Notes: a model not told the origin generated them from the letters alone. A stretch of 13,621 bases of DNA from UBA3940 sp964506005 (GCA_964506005.1 CAZDLX010000093.1:1-13621); one strand, 5' to 3'. Positions 1 through 7,114 are shown, counted from the first letter of the stretch. Numbers and translations are program-made.

Positions 1-442
<442 letters not shown>

Positions 443-443
<1 letters not shown>

Positions 444-1276
444 TACGATGGCCTTTCTACAGTCCGCTGAGTGAGTCGCTGCAGGGCGAGAAACAGGACG
501 AACGACAGCGTCGCAAGCACCGCGGCGACGGCGTTAGCCGTCTCGATGTTGCCGGCCTCAAACTGCGCGAAAATGTAGAGTGGCGCGGTCTGGGTGCGGA
601 GTCTCAGATTGCCGCTGACAAGCACCGTCGCCCCGAACTCACCCAGAGAGTGAGCGAAGGTCAGCAGTGTGCCGGCGAACAGGCCGCCGCGCAGCGCCGG
701 TAGAATGACGAACCGGAACGTTTGCCAGCGATTGGCGCCGATGGTGTACGCGGCCTCTTCGTACGTGACCTCCAGCTCGTCGAGCACGGGTTTGACCGCG
801 CCCAGCATGTAGGGAAACGTCACGAACAGATGCGCCAGCAGGACACCCGCAGGCATGAACATGGGTTGGATGCCCAGCGGGTCGAGGACCCGCCCCAGCA
901 GGCCGATGGGCCCCCACAGCAGCAGCAGTGAAGTGCCAACGACCACAGTGGGGATTGCCACCGGCAGGTTCACGATCACGACCAGAGCTTCGCGCCCGCG
1001 AAACCGGTACTTCGACAGCACATAGGCCGCAAAGGTCCCGAGCACGCCGTTGATGAGCGCCGTGGCGAGTGCGATCAGCAGCGAAAAACGCAGCGCAAAC
1101 TGCGCGTCCGGCTGGCGAAGCGCATTCCAGAAGCCTTCCAGCCCGCTGCTTCCGGCGAAGATGTAGATGGCGGCCAGCGGCATCAGGAGCAGCGGCAGCA
1201 AAACAACCAGCAGCAGCGAGACCGGGAGAAGTGCGCCTGCACGCCGGCGGCGCACGCGAGGCAGACTATCGCTCAT
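443..1276 (-). CDS. Sulfate-type ABC transporter permease (CysW/CysT family)
   Basis: A 277-residue inner-membrane permease that would form the channel of the importer. It has a basic N-terminus (residues 7-12), a first membrane helix at about 16-40, further hydrophobic stretches at about 62-88, 97-121, 138-162, 195-220 and 245-266, and a good ATPase-docking EAA motif (EEAAYTIGANRW, 173-184). The passages GEFGATVLVSGN (212-223) and LDPLGI (131-136) resemble CysW; KYRFRGRE (89-96) also recalls CysT. Enteric systems use CysT and CysW as a pair, but only one permease gene is present here, so it may act as a homodimer or pair with a subunit encoded elsewhere. The ATG start overlaps the stop codon of the binding-protein gene by one base (TGATG). 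A molybdate-type permease is a less likely alternative, because the partner binding protein is of the sulfate type. Confidence 0.85.
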
Positions 1277-2304
1277 CAGTTAAGCTCCTCAAGCACACGA
1301 TCCTTCCAGATGGCGTCGATGATCTCGCGCTTGGCTTCCGGCCAGCCGCCCAGATCGGCCACGGTGAACGGGTCGCCAATGGCGCCGAAGTAAGGCTTGC
1401 CGGCGTTGAGCGTCTCGTCAACGCTGCGGAAGCCGTAATCGACGAAGATGCGCTGCGCCTCTTCACTCCAGAGAAACGCGACGAAGGCGTCGATGAGCTC
1501 GCGGTCGGCGCGCGGGATGTTGTCGTCGATCACCACGACCACGTGCTCGCTGAGGATCGTGCTCTGAGGGTAGACCATCTCGCCCTCCAGCCGGCCTCGC
1601 AGCAGGTCAAGCGCCAGCTCCTGCTCGTAGGTGATCAACACGTCGCCAAACCCGCTCTCATACTGAGTGCGCGCCGCCCGCGCCGACGAAGCCTGGCTGG
1701 AGACGTTCCGCCAGATGCCGGCAAGCTGATCGTAAGCGAGGGCAGCGTCGCCTGTCTCGCGCAGCTCGCTGCCATATTCGGCGAGAATGGCCCACTGGGC
1801 GCCACCTGACGTGAGTGGATCCGGGTGGATGATGCCCACACCGGGCTGTGTCAGGTCCGCAAAATCGGTAAGCTGCAGCGGATTGCCGGGCCGGACGAGG
1901 ATGATGAACGGCGTGCGGTTCAGGATGCCGCCGTGAGGCAGGTCCCGCCAGGTAGGGCTGTCAAGCCGCCCGCTCTCAACGAGGCGCAGAGCGTCCAGCT
2001 CAAGCGAGAGGATGGCGACCTCCGCCGGAACGCCGAGGATAATCTGGTTGGTTACCGTCCCGGAGCCGCCGAACGACGAGATGAACTCGACATCTTCGCC
2101 CGTTCTGGACTTCCACTGTGCCTGAAATGCCGGGAAGACGCCGTCATTCATCACCTCGCCGAGGATGCTGAAGCCATAGACGACGACCGTGCGTGGCCGG
2201 GCACGGTTCACGCCGGGCAGCCACGGCCAGACAGCATATAGCACCATGCCGCCAACGGCCAGATACATCACGACCCGCCTGGAAAGAAGCCGCCAGTTGA
2301 TCAA
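1276..2304 (-). CDS. Sulfate-type ABC transporter substrate-binding protein (Sbp/CysP family)
   Basis: A 342-residue extracytoplasmic binding protein and the first gene of the importer operon. Family hallmarks are FGGSGTVTNQI (78-88), the PDPLTSGGAQW stretch (161-171), which matches the sulfate-contacting SGGA-W region of Sbp/CysP, and GFGDVLITYEQE (218-229). The N-terminus has two arginines at 9-10 and a hydrophobic segment at about 11-30, so it is exported or anchored. No lipobox cysteine is visible, unlike many binding proteins of single-membrane bacteria. I chose the TTG start because AGAAGGA lies about 8 bases upstream (around 2311-2318). An internal ATG at residue 13 would leave a shorter signal sequence and has a poorer ribosome site. 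Sulfate is the favoured ligand; thiosulfate or another tetrahedral oxyanion is possible. Confidence 0.87.
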   Translation of the reverse strand: MINWRLLSRRVVMYLAVGGMVLYAVWPWLPGVNRARPRTVVVYGFSILGEVMNDGVFPAFQAQWKSRTGEDVEFISSFGGSGTVTNQIILGVPAEVAILSLELDALRLVESGRLDSPTWRDLPHGGILNRTPFIILVRPGNPLQLTDFADLTQPGVGIIHPDPLTSGGAQWAILAEYGSELRETGDAALAYDQLAGIWRNVSSQASSARAARTQYESGFGDVLITYEQELALDLLRGRLEGEMVYPQSTILSEHVVVVIDDNIPRADRELIDAFVAFLWSEEAQRIFVDYGFRSVDETLNAGKPYFGAIGDPFTVADLGGWPEAKREIIDAIWKDRVLEELN

Positions 2305-2417
2305 TCAGCGTTCCTTCTGCGATAGCTCGCACCGTTCTCCGATGGCATGTTTGCCGGTGGCTTCTGCGCCAGGCGCCCGGCGAAACACAGGTGTTCGATG
2401 CCCTATCGTTCAGGCAT
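2305..2417 (-). promoter_or_regulatory. Possible structured leader of the sulfate importer operon
   Basis: Read on the minus strand, the stretch between the predicted start of transcription and the binding-protein gene can form a nested set of short stems: GATAG with CTATC (2403-2407 with 2321-2325), GGCAT with ATGCC (2398-2402 with 2344-2348), and two inner hairpins, AACAC/GTGTT (2384-2395) and GCGCC/GGCGC (2366-2376). The stems are only 5 bp each, so chance is a real possibility. I do not recognise a SAM, cobalamin or other known riboswitch core in it. Confidence 0.22.
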
Positions 2418-2423
2418 TTATTG

Positions 2424-2452
2424 AAGATAGTGATGGAGGAATCAAAAGACAA
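2424..2452 (-). promoter_or_regulatory. Candidate promoter of the sulfate importer operon
   Basis: On the minus strand, TTGTCT (-35, 2447-2452) is followed by a 17-base spacer and TATCTT (-10, 2424-2429). Each box matches 4 of 6 bases of the general bacterial consensus. The stretch at about 2405-2465 is clearly more AT-rich than its surroundings. It would give a leader of about 110 bases before the TTG start. Confidence 0.35.
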
Positions 2453-2481
2453 CAGGAATTGATCTTGCAGTGGATGGGGAG

Positions 2482-2516
2482 AAAAAGCCGCCCACGGTCT
2501 GCGGGGCCGGGGCGGC
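2482..2516 (-). terminator. Rho-independent terminator after the SMR exporter gene
   Basis: On the minus strand, GCCGCCC (2510-2516) pairs with GGGCGGC (2487-2493), and the stem is followed directly by five T (2482-2486). It lies 23 bases past the exporter stop codon and separates that unit from the sulfate importer operon. Confidence 0.7.
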
Positions 2517-2538
2517 GTCTATGCGTGGATATGCTCGC

Positions 2539-2868
2539 TCACGACCGCTCGCTCAGTCGCAGCCCGATAATGCCCGCCACCAGCAGGACGATGGACACCA
2601 GCTTCAGAGCATCGCGCGACTCACCCAGCCAGAGGATGCCCAGCACGGCGGTCCCCACCGCGCCGATGCCCGTCCACACGGCGTAGGCCGTGCCGACGGG
2701 GATGTACTTGAGCGCCTGCGCCAGCAGGAACATACTCAGGGCCAGCGTCACGACGAAGCCGATTGTCGGGGCGGGTCTCGATAGGCCCTCGGATTGCTTC
2801 AACAGCAGCGCCCAGGCCATCTCCAGCAGCCCGGCGATGAAAAGTACGACCCAAGCGAACCTGTCCAA
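2539..2868 (-). CDS. sugE: Small multidrug resistance family exporter, Gdx/SugE (guanidinium) type
   Basis: A 109-residue, four-helix inner-membrane antiporter that would export guanidinium or a related small cation in exchange for protons as a dimer. The essential membrane glutamate is E16 (GLLEMAWA). The signatures GTAYAVWTGIGAVG (59-72) and LGES are those of the SugE/Gdx branch, not EmrE. With this start, the residues known to line the Gdx substrate site (Glu, Trp, Ser, Tyr, Trp) fall at E16, W19, S45, Y62 and W65, which is the expected spacing. I chose a TTG start at 2868 because GAGGGGAA lies 7 bases upstream (2876-2883) and the length then matches the family; an in-frame TTG at 2892 would add eight residues without a comparable ribosome site. 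The gene lies about 45 bases past the peptidase stop in the same direction, so it is probably the last gene of that operon. No guanidine riboswitch is seen just upstream. Confidence 0.88.
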   Translation of the reverse strand: MDRFAWVVLFIAGLLEMAWALLLKQSEGLSRPAPTIGFVVTLALSMFLLAQALKYIPVGTAYAVWTGIGAVGTAVLGILWLGESRDALKLVSIVLLVAGIIGLRLSERS

Positions 2869-2913
2869 CGTGCCATTCCCCTCACTACTCAACGTGTCTA
2901 CCCGCTGCCTGTG

Positions 2914-4020
2914 TCAGCCTACCTGCACCACGCCGCGCTCGAACCCTGTGAGGCTGCGCGCGCCGTCTTCCGTGATCACCACGTCGTCCTCGATGCGGAT
3001 GCCGAACTCGCCGGGGAAGTAGACGCCCGGCTCGACGGTGAACGTCATGCCCGGCTCCAGCACCATCTCGTTCCCCTCGACGATGTACGGGCGCTCGTGC
3101 CCATCCAGGCCGATGCCATGCCCGGTGCGGTGGATGAAGTACGGGCCGAAGCCCGCGGCTTCGATAGCCTGCCGGGCGGCGCGGTCGACGTCCTGGCAGG
3201 TCGCGCCGGGGCGGGCCGCCTCGCGCCCGGCGAGGTTGGCCGCCCGCACAGCCTCATAGGCGGCGAGCACGCGGGCCTCCAGCGGGCCCCCGACCGCGAA
3301 CGTCCGCGTGATGTCGGAGACGTAGCCCTCCGAGCTCGCGCCGAAGTCGACGAGCAGCACGTCGCCCGCCTGTACGGCGCGGTCGCCGGGGACGCCGTGA
3401 GGCAGGGCGGCATTGGGCCCGCCGAGCACGATGGGCTCGAAGGGCAGGGCCTCGCTGCCGTGCTCACTGAGCGCGGCGCGCAGCCGCCCGGCGATCTGCC
3501 GCTCGGTGTCGCCGGGGCGCACCGCCCGGATCACGTCTGCCAGCGCCCGCTCGGCAATGTCGACCGCCGCCTGCATCTTCTCGATCTCGGCGGCATCTTT
3601 ACGCAGGCGCAGCACGTCTATGATGGGGTCGGCGTCGCGCACGATGGCGTTCGGGAAGAGCCGCTGCACGATGCGCAGCTCCGCAACGCGCATCCGCAGG
3701 TACTCCACGGCGATCTCGTGGATCTCGGGCAGGGCGTCGCTGGCCGCGCGGAAGGCGTCCGCCGGGCCCTGCTCGTCGGTGTAGGTGAGCAGCTCGACCT
3801 CGTAGCCGGGCGCGCCGCCGTCGAACTTGGCGCTCTCCAGCGAGGGCACGGCAAACACGGGCCGCCCCTCCGCCGGGAAAAAGCCGGCGGTGGGCCGCTC
3901 CATCAGGTGGAAGTCGAGGCCCGACATATAGCGCAGGTTAGGGCCGGGCACGAGAGCCAGCGCGTGCACGTTGCGCGCCCGTAGCTCAGTCTGGAGTTTC
4001 GCCAGCCGTTCGGCAAACAT
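2914..4020 (-). CDS. M24 family Xaa-Pro peptidase (prolidase/aminopeptidase P type)
   Basis: A 368-residue cytoplasmic metallopeptidase that cleaves next to proline in short peptides. The N-terminal creatinase-like domain covers about residues 1-135 and the pita-bread catalytic domain about 145-365. The five metal ligands of the family are visible: D225 (VDFGA), D236 (SDITRT), H301 (RTGHGIG), E330 (VEPGVY) and E344 (RIEDDV). The flanking histidines H208 (PHG) and H308 (DGHERPY), usual in prolidases, are also present. The length fits short bacterial and archaeal prolidases rather than the roughly 440-residue PepP/PepQ. The ATG start has a strong AAGGGGGAAA upstream (around 4026-4035). It begins 18 bases after the stop of the anchored-protein gene and is followed by the exporter gene, so the three are probably one transcript. 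Dipeptidase and aminopeptidase activity cannot be told apart here. Confidence 0.93.
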   Translation of the reverse strand: MFAERLAKLQTELRARNVHALALVPGPNLRYMSGLDFHLMERPTAGFFPAEGRPVFAVPSLESAKFDGGAPGYEVELLTYTDEQGPADAFRAASDALPEIHEIAVEYLRMRVAELRIVQRLFPNAIVRDADPIIDVLRLRKDAAEIEKMQAAVDIAERALADVIRAVRPGDTERQIAGRLRAALSEHGSEALPFEPIVLGGPNAALPHGVPGDRAVQAGDVLLVDFGASSEGYVSDITRTFAVGGPLEARVLAAYEAVRAANLAGREAARPGATCQDVDRAARQAIEAAGFGPYFIHRTGHGIGLDGHERPYIVEGNEMVLEPGMTFTVEPGVYFPGEFGIRIEDDVVITEDGARSLTGFERGVVQVG

Positions 4021-4038
4021 CGTCGTTTCCCCCTTAGC

Positions 4039-4764
4039 TCAATACTTGACGCCCACCAGCTCGACGGCGTCGATCTGGTTCCAGCCCCCGGCGCTCGTCG
4101 TCTGGTCAACGTAGATCTTGATGCGGTTGCCCGGCTCGTCGATGTCCGGGATCGGCACGTCGAGGATGAAGGGGCACTGCGGGCGTGCCTGGGGCGCGGC
4201 TACGTAGACGGGGTGGACGACGCCTTCCACGTCGATGAACTCGATCAGGGTGATGAAACCCGGATTGTACGTCTCGTAGACGCGCACCGCCCGCGGGCGG
4301 ACGAGCTCGGCGAAGTACAGCTCCAGTGTGCCGGTGCTGTTCGGGTTGGCGGTGGCCCACGCCGTGCGGAAGTCGCCGCAGCCGTCGGTGTTGGGCGGGC
4401 CGACGGCCTGCACCGCGCCCTGGGCAATGCGGTCGCGCTCTTCGGGGGAGAGGGCAGACGCGGCGTACTGCTGCACCAGGCGCCGCCCTTCGAGTGCGAG
4501 GGTCGGCGCGGCGCCGGTCAGCGCCGCCTGCGGGGGGGTCTGGGACAGGTTGCCCGCGATGGTCGGGAACAGCAAGTTGTCGGTGGTGGCCGCCGCGTTG
4601 ACGGTGAGCTGCACCACGTTGGGGTCGGCGCTGCTCGGCAGCCGTGAGAGTACGACGACGGCGGTGACCAGCAGGAGGAGTGCCGCACCGCCATACCAGA
4701 CGAGTGCCGGCACCCCGGCGAAGAACTCCCTGACGTTGTCCTGGATTTTCGAGAAGAAGCTCAT
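4039..4764 (-). CDS. Membrane-anchored protein with a galactose-binding-like (discoidin-type) domain
   Basis: A 241-residue protein of unknown function. It has a short cytoplasmic N-terminus, one membrane helix at about residues 20-39, a low-complexity Ala/Thr/Pro linker to about residue 120, and a C-terminal beta-rich domain (about 122-241). That domain contains TAW (134-136), the segment RVYETYNPGFITLIEFID (161-178) and IKIYVDQ (215-221), which resemble F5/8 type C (discoidin) folds that bind sugars or surface partners. C129 and C197 could form a disulfide outside the cell. No catalytic motif is visible. The ATG start is preceded by GAGG 6 bases upstream. It is the first gene of a minus-strand unit with the peptidase and exporter, and is divergent from the sulfurtransferase. 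The domain call rests on recalled sequence patterns, so it is moderately sure; the ligand is unknown. Confidence 0.7.
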   Translation of the reverse strand: MSFFSKIQDNVREFFAGVPALVWYGGAALLLLVTAVVVLSRLPSSADPNVVQLTVNAAATTDNLLFPTIAGNLSQTPPQAALTGAAPTLALEGRRLVQQYAASALSPEERDRIAQGAVQAVGPPNTDGCGDFRTAWATANPNSTGTLELYFAELVRPRAVRVYETYNPGFITLIEFIDVEGVVHPVYVAAPQARPQCPFILDVPIPDIDEPGNRIKIYVDQTTSAGGWNQIDAVELVGVKY

Positions 4765-4779
4765 GCAGACCTCGCGAGC

Positions 4780-4785
4780 AGTATA
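4780..4785 (-). promoter_or_regulatory. Candidate -10 element for the anchored-protein/peptidase/exporter operon
   Basis: On the minus strand the sequence reads TATACT, 5 of 6 bases of the -10 consensus, about 15 bases before the ATG. Transcription would start about 10 bases before the gene. No convincing -35 box lies at the usual distance; the best is a weak TGGCAC. Confidence 0.4.
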
Positions 4786-4822
4786 GCCCAGGCGGGGGTA
4801 TGGGTGCCAGTGACGCGGCTTG

Positions 4823-4852
4823 TTGATTCCCTCACCACGCGCGTGCTAAAAT
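4823..4852 (+). promoter_or_regulatory. Candidate promoter of the sulfurtransferase-sufE operon
   Basis: TTGATT (-35, 4823-4828), an 18-base spacer and TAAAAT (-10, 4847-4852; 5 of 6 consensus). It would give a leader of about 55 bases. This is the best two-box promoter in the window, and it lies in an AT-rich dip of the divergent intergenic region. Confidence 0.5.
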
Positions 4853-4912
4853 ATGACAAGGTTTGTCCGAATAACCACAACCACCCACTGTGGCTTTCAC
4901 AGGAGAAGGACC

Positions 4913-5797
4913 ATGAACGAGCCGATTGAGACAGGGTACGCTTACCCTGAAGTGCTGGTTTCGACCGCCTGGGTCGCGGAGCATCTCGACGACCCGAGCG
5001 TGCGCATTGTCGAGTCAAACGAGGACCCCCTGCTGTATTCGTCGGGCCACATCCCCGGCGCGGTCGAAATTGACTGGACGCGTGACCTGAACGACCAACT
5101 CCGCCGCGACTACGTCGAGCAGGCGGAGTTCGAGGCGCTGATGTCCCGCATCGGCGTCACGCCTGACATGTCCGTCGTCTTCTACGGCGATAAGAGCAAC
5201 TGGTGGGCTACCTACGCCTTCTGGGTGTTCAAGCTGTTCGGGCACAGGGATGTCCGCATCATGGACGGCGGCCGGCTCAAGTGGGAGCAGGAAGGCCGGC
5301 CCCTCACCCGCGAGGTGCCCACCTACCCGCAGACCACCTACCGGGCGAACCCGCGTGACGACCGCACCAACCGCGCCTTCCGGGACGAGGTGCTTGAGCA
5401 CGTCAAGGCCAGGCTGCCGCTGGTGGACGTGCGCAGCCCCGAGGAATACCGCGGCGAGCGCCTGCACATGCCGGACTACCCCAATGAGGGCGCGCTGCGC
5501 GGCGGGCACATCCCCGGCGCGAAGAACATCCCCTGGAGCCGGGCATCAAACCCCGACGGCACGTTTAAATCTCCCGAGGAGCTGCGCGCCATCTACGAGC
5601 ACGAGCAGGGCCTGGCACCGTCCGACGACGTGATCGCCTACTGCCGCATCGGGGAGCGCAGCAGCCACTCGTGGTTTGTGCTCAAGTACCTGCTCGGCTA
5701 CGAGAACGTCCGCAACTACGACGGCTCCTGGACGGAGTGGGGCAACCTCGTCGGCGTGCCGGTTGAGAAGGAAGAGCCCGCGAGAGAACCTGCATGA
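4913..5797 (+). CDS. Thiosulfate/3-mercaptopyruvate sulfurtransferase (tandem rhodanese)
   Basis: A 294-residue enzyme with two rhodanese domains that carries sulfur as a cysteine persulfide from thiosulfate or 3-mercaptopyruvate to an acceptor. The C-terminal domain holds the active-site loop CRIGERSSHSWF starting at C244, the form common in actinobacterial CysA2/SseA-type enzymes. The N-terminal domain (about 15-135) has D93 (YGDKSN) where the cysteine would be, so it is the usual inactive domain. Both rhodanese signatures are present (GHIPGA in the first domain, GGHIPGAKNIPW in the second). C244 is the only cysteine in the protein. I chose the ATG preceded by AGGAGAAGGA (4901-4910). The open frame continues 20 codons upstream, but those overlap the promoter and do not resemble the family. 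The stop overlaps the SufE-like gene by four bases, so its persulfide may be passed to that protein. The donor substrate cannot be decided from sequence. Confidence 0.94.
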   Translation: MNEPIETGYAYPEVLVSTAWVAEHLDDPSVRIVESNEDPLLYSSGHIPGAVEIDWTRDLNDQLRRDYVEQAEFEALMSRIGVTPDMSVVFYGDKSNWWATYAFWVFKLFGHRDVRIMDGGRLKWEQEGRPLTREVPTYPQTTYRANPRDDRTNRAFRDEVLEHVKARLPLVDVRSPEEYRGERLHMPDYPNEGALRGGHIPGAKNIPWSRASNPDGTFKSPEELRAIYEHEQGLAPSDDVIAYCRIGERSSHSWFVLKYLLGYENVRNYDGSWTEWGNLVGVPVEKEEPAREPA

Positions 5798-6249
5798 TCG
5801 ACACGACCGGCTACCCTGAAGCCCTCGTCGAGGTGCTTGAGGACTTCCAGTGGATCACTGACCGCAACGAGCGTACCGAGATGCTGATCCACTACGCCGA
5901 CCAGTTCAAGCCGGTGCCTGAGTCCATCGCGGCGAAGCCCTACGCAGAGGCCAACCGCGTCCCCGCCTGCGAGTCGGAGGCCTACGTGTGGGCGGAGCAG
6001 CAGCCCGGCGGGGGCATCCAGTATTACTTCGCCGTCGAGAACCCGCAGGGCCTCTCGGCGATGGCGCTGGCGGCCATCCTCGACCAGACGCTCTCCGGCG
6101 CGCCGCCCGAGGAGATCGCCAATGTCTCGCCCGAGATCGTGTTTGAGCTGTTCGGGAGCGAGCTCTCGATGGGCAGAGGCCAGGGGCTCACCGGCATGGT
6201 GGCGATGGTGAGAACTTTCGCCAGGGACGTGCTCGCGCGCCAGCGGTAA
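5794..6249 (+). CDS. sufE: SufE-like sulfur acceptor for Fe-S cluster assembly
   Basis: A 151-residue cytoplasmic protein of the SufE/CsdE family. SufE takes sulfur from a persulfide donor and delivers it to the SufBCD scaffold, stimulating cysteine desulfurase. The conserved acceptor cysteine is C59 in NRVPACES, matching the RVPGCQS loop of SufE, and it is the only cysteine. Other family features are the N-terminal helix ending ITDRNERTEMLIHYA (21-35) and GLSAMALAAIL (86-96). The ATG lies inside the sulfurtransferase stop (ATGA, 4-base overlap), so translation is coupled. No SufS or other suf gene is in the window, so the partner may be the sulfurtransferase, a desulfurase elsewhere, or both. 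Family is sure; the preferred donor is inferred. Confidence 0.92.
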   Translation: MIDTTGYPEALVEVLEDFQWITDRNERTEMLIHYADQFKPVPESIAAKPYAEANRVPACESEAYVWAEQQPGGGIQYYFAVENPQGLSAMALAAILDQTLSGAPPEEIANVSPEIVFELFGSELSMGRGQGLTGMVAMVRTFARDVLARQR

Positions 6250-6275
6250 CCCCGGCCCGCTGAAAGGGGTAGTAG

Positions 6276-6956
6276 ATGAAATTTGGGGTGCTCGGCACCG
6301 GCGTTGTTGGGCGGACTCTCTCAGAGAAGCTTGCTGCGCTCGGTCATGACGTCACGATGGGCACGCGTGACGTCGAAGCGGCGCTCGCCCGCACTGAGCC
6401 CGACCGCTTCGGCGGCCCGCCGCTCGGCGAATGGCTGGCTGCCCAGAATGCCGTGCAGCTCGGCACGTTCGAGCAGGCTGCGGCGGCAGGCGACGTCATC
6501 ATCAATGCGGTCGCGGGGACAGCCTCGCTGGACGCGCTGAGCGCTGCCGGTGCGGAGAACCTGAGCGGCAAGGTGCTCGTGGATATCTCCAACCCGCTGG
6601 CGTTCACGCCCGGCGAGCCGATGACGCTCGCCGTGTGCAATGACGACTCGCTCGCCGAGCAGATCCAGCGCGCATTTCCTGAAGCCCGAGTCGTCAAGAC
6701 GCTGAACACCGTCACCGCCCGTCTGATGGTCGAGCCGGGGCTCGTTCCGGGCGAGCACAGCGTCTTCGTGAGCGGCGACGACCCCGGCGCCAAGGCGCAG
6801 GTCGTGCGCCTGCTCGAAGACGAGTTCGGCTGGAAGTCCGTCATCGACCTGGGCGACCTCACCACCGCGCGGTCTGCGGAGATGTTCCTTCCGCTGTGGC
6901 TGAACCTGATGATGGTGCAGGGGACGTCGCTCTTCAACGTCCAGATAGTGAAGTGA
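6276..6956 (+). CDS. NAD(P)-binding reductase, F420-dependent NADP reductase family
   Basis: A 226-residue Rossmann-fold protein. The nucleotide loop is GTGVVG (7-12). TMGTRD (27-32) after the second strand suggests NADP preference, because such Thr-Arg pairs contact the 2'-phosphate. The C-terminal stretch with EMFLPLWLNLMMVQGTSLFN is typical of the family annotated as coenzyme F420-dependent NADP oxidoreductase (PF03807 N-terminal domain). Many members in organisms without F420 have unknown substrates, so F420 use is not shown. The ATG has AAAGGGG 6 bases upstream (6263-6269). It starts 26 bases after the SufE-like gene in the same direction and is probably the last gene of that operon, ending before the repeat and terminator. 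No functional link to sulfur is visible. Confidence 0.82.
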   Translation: MKFGVLGTGVVGRTLSEKLAALGHDVTMGTRDVEAALARTEPDRFGGPPLGEWLAAQNAVQLGTFEQAAAAGDVIINAVAGTASLDALSAAGAENLSGKVLVDISNPLAFTPGEPMTLAVCNDDSLAEQIQRAFPEARVVKTLNTVTARLMVEPGLVPGEHSVFVSGDDPGAKAQVVRLLEDEFGWKSVIDLGDLTTARSAEMFLPLWLNLMMVQGTSLFNVQIVK

Positions 6957-6994
6957 CGGGGCGCTAGACTTCAACATATGGGCTCCGCACTTGC

Positions 6995-7114
6995 GGTCGA
7001 AACCCTACCCCCAGTTGGCTGTGCCAACTCACCCCTCCCCGCCAGCAAGGAGGGGAAAGATAGCCACTCTCCCCTTCCCTGCTGGCGGGGAAGGAGCCGG
7101 GGATGGGGTCGAAC
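6995..7114. repeat. Three-hairpin REP/MITE-like intergenic element
   Basis: A C- and G-rich element of about 120 bases lies between two convergent genes. It contains three consecutive hairpins: AGTTGGC/GCCAACT (7013-7019 with 7023-7029), CCCCTCC/GGAGGGG (7032-7038 with 7049-7055) and CCTTCCC/GGGAAGG (7073-7079 with 7088-7094). The second and third are also inverted copies of each other, sharing the perfect 11-bp pair CCCCGCCAGCA/TGCTGGCGGGG. The ends (GGTCGAAACCCTACCCCC and CCGGGGATGGGGTCGAAC) are imperfect inverted repeats. No gene is carried. Its style matches dispersed non-coding repeats common in Chloroflexota and some cyanobacteria; copy number in this genome cannot be seen. Confidence 0.75.

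Noticed and set aside
1069..1809. A plus-strand open frame spanning the junction of the permease and binding-protein genes
   Set aside because: It lies antisense to two well-supported overlapping genes and shows no motifs.
2305..2538. A known sulfur riboswitch (SAM family) before the sulfate importer, or a guanidine riboswitch for the exporter
   Set aside because: I could not find the conserved core sequences by eye, and the exporter has only a short gap to the gene before it. A covariance-model search would settle this.
2794..3984. A 396-codon open frame on the plus strand opposite the M24 peptidase gene
   Set aside because: The minus-strand product has all five metal ligands and a good ribosome site; the opposite frame has no recognisable domain and is a codon-bias shadow.
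6321..6977. Two long minus-strand open frames opposite the reductase gene
   Set aside because: The plus-strand product has a clear Rossmann motif, ribosome site and operon position; the opposite frames have none.
6995..7114. A CRISPR array
   Set aside because: The hairpins are not equally spaced direct repeats with unique spacers, and no cas gene is nearby.
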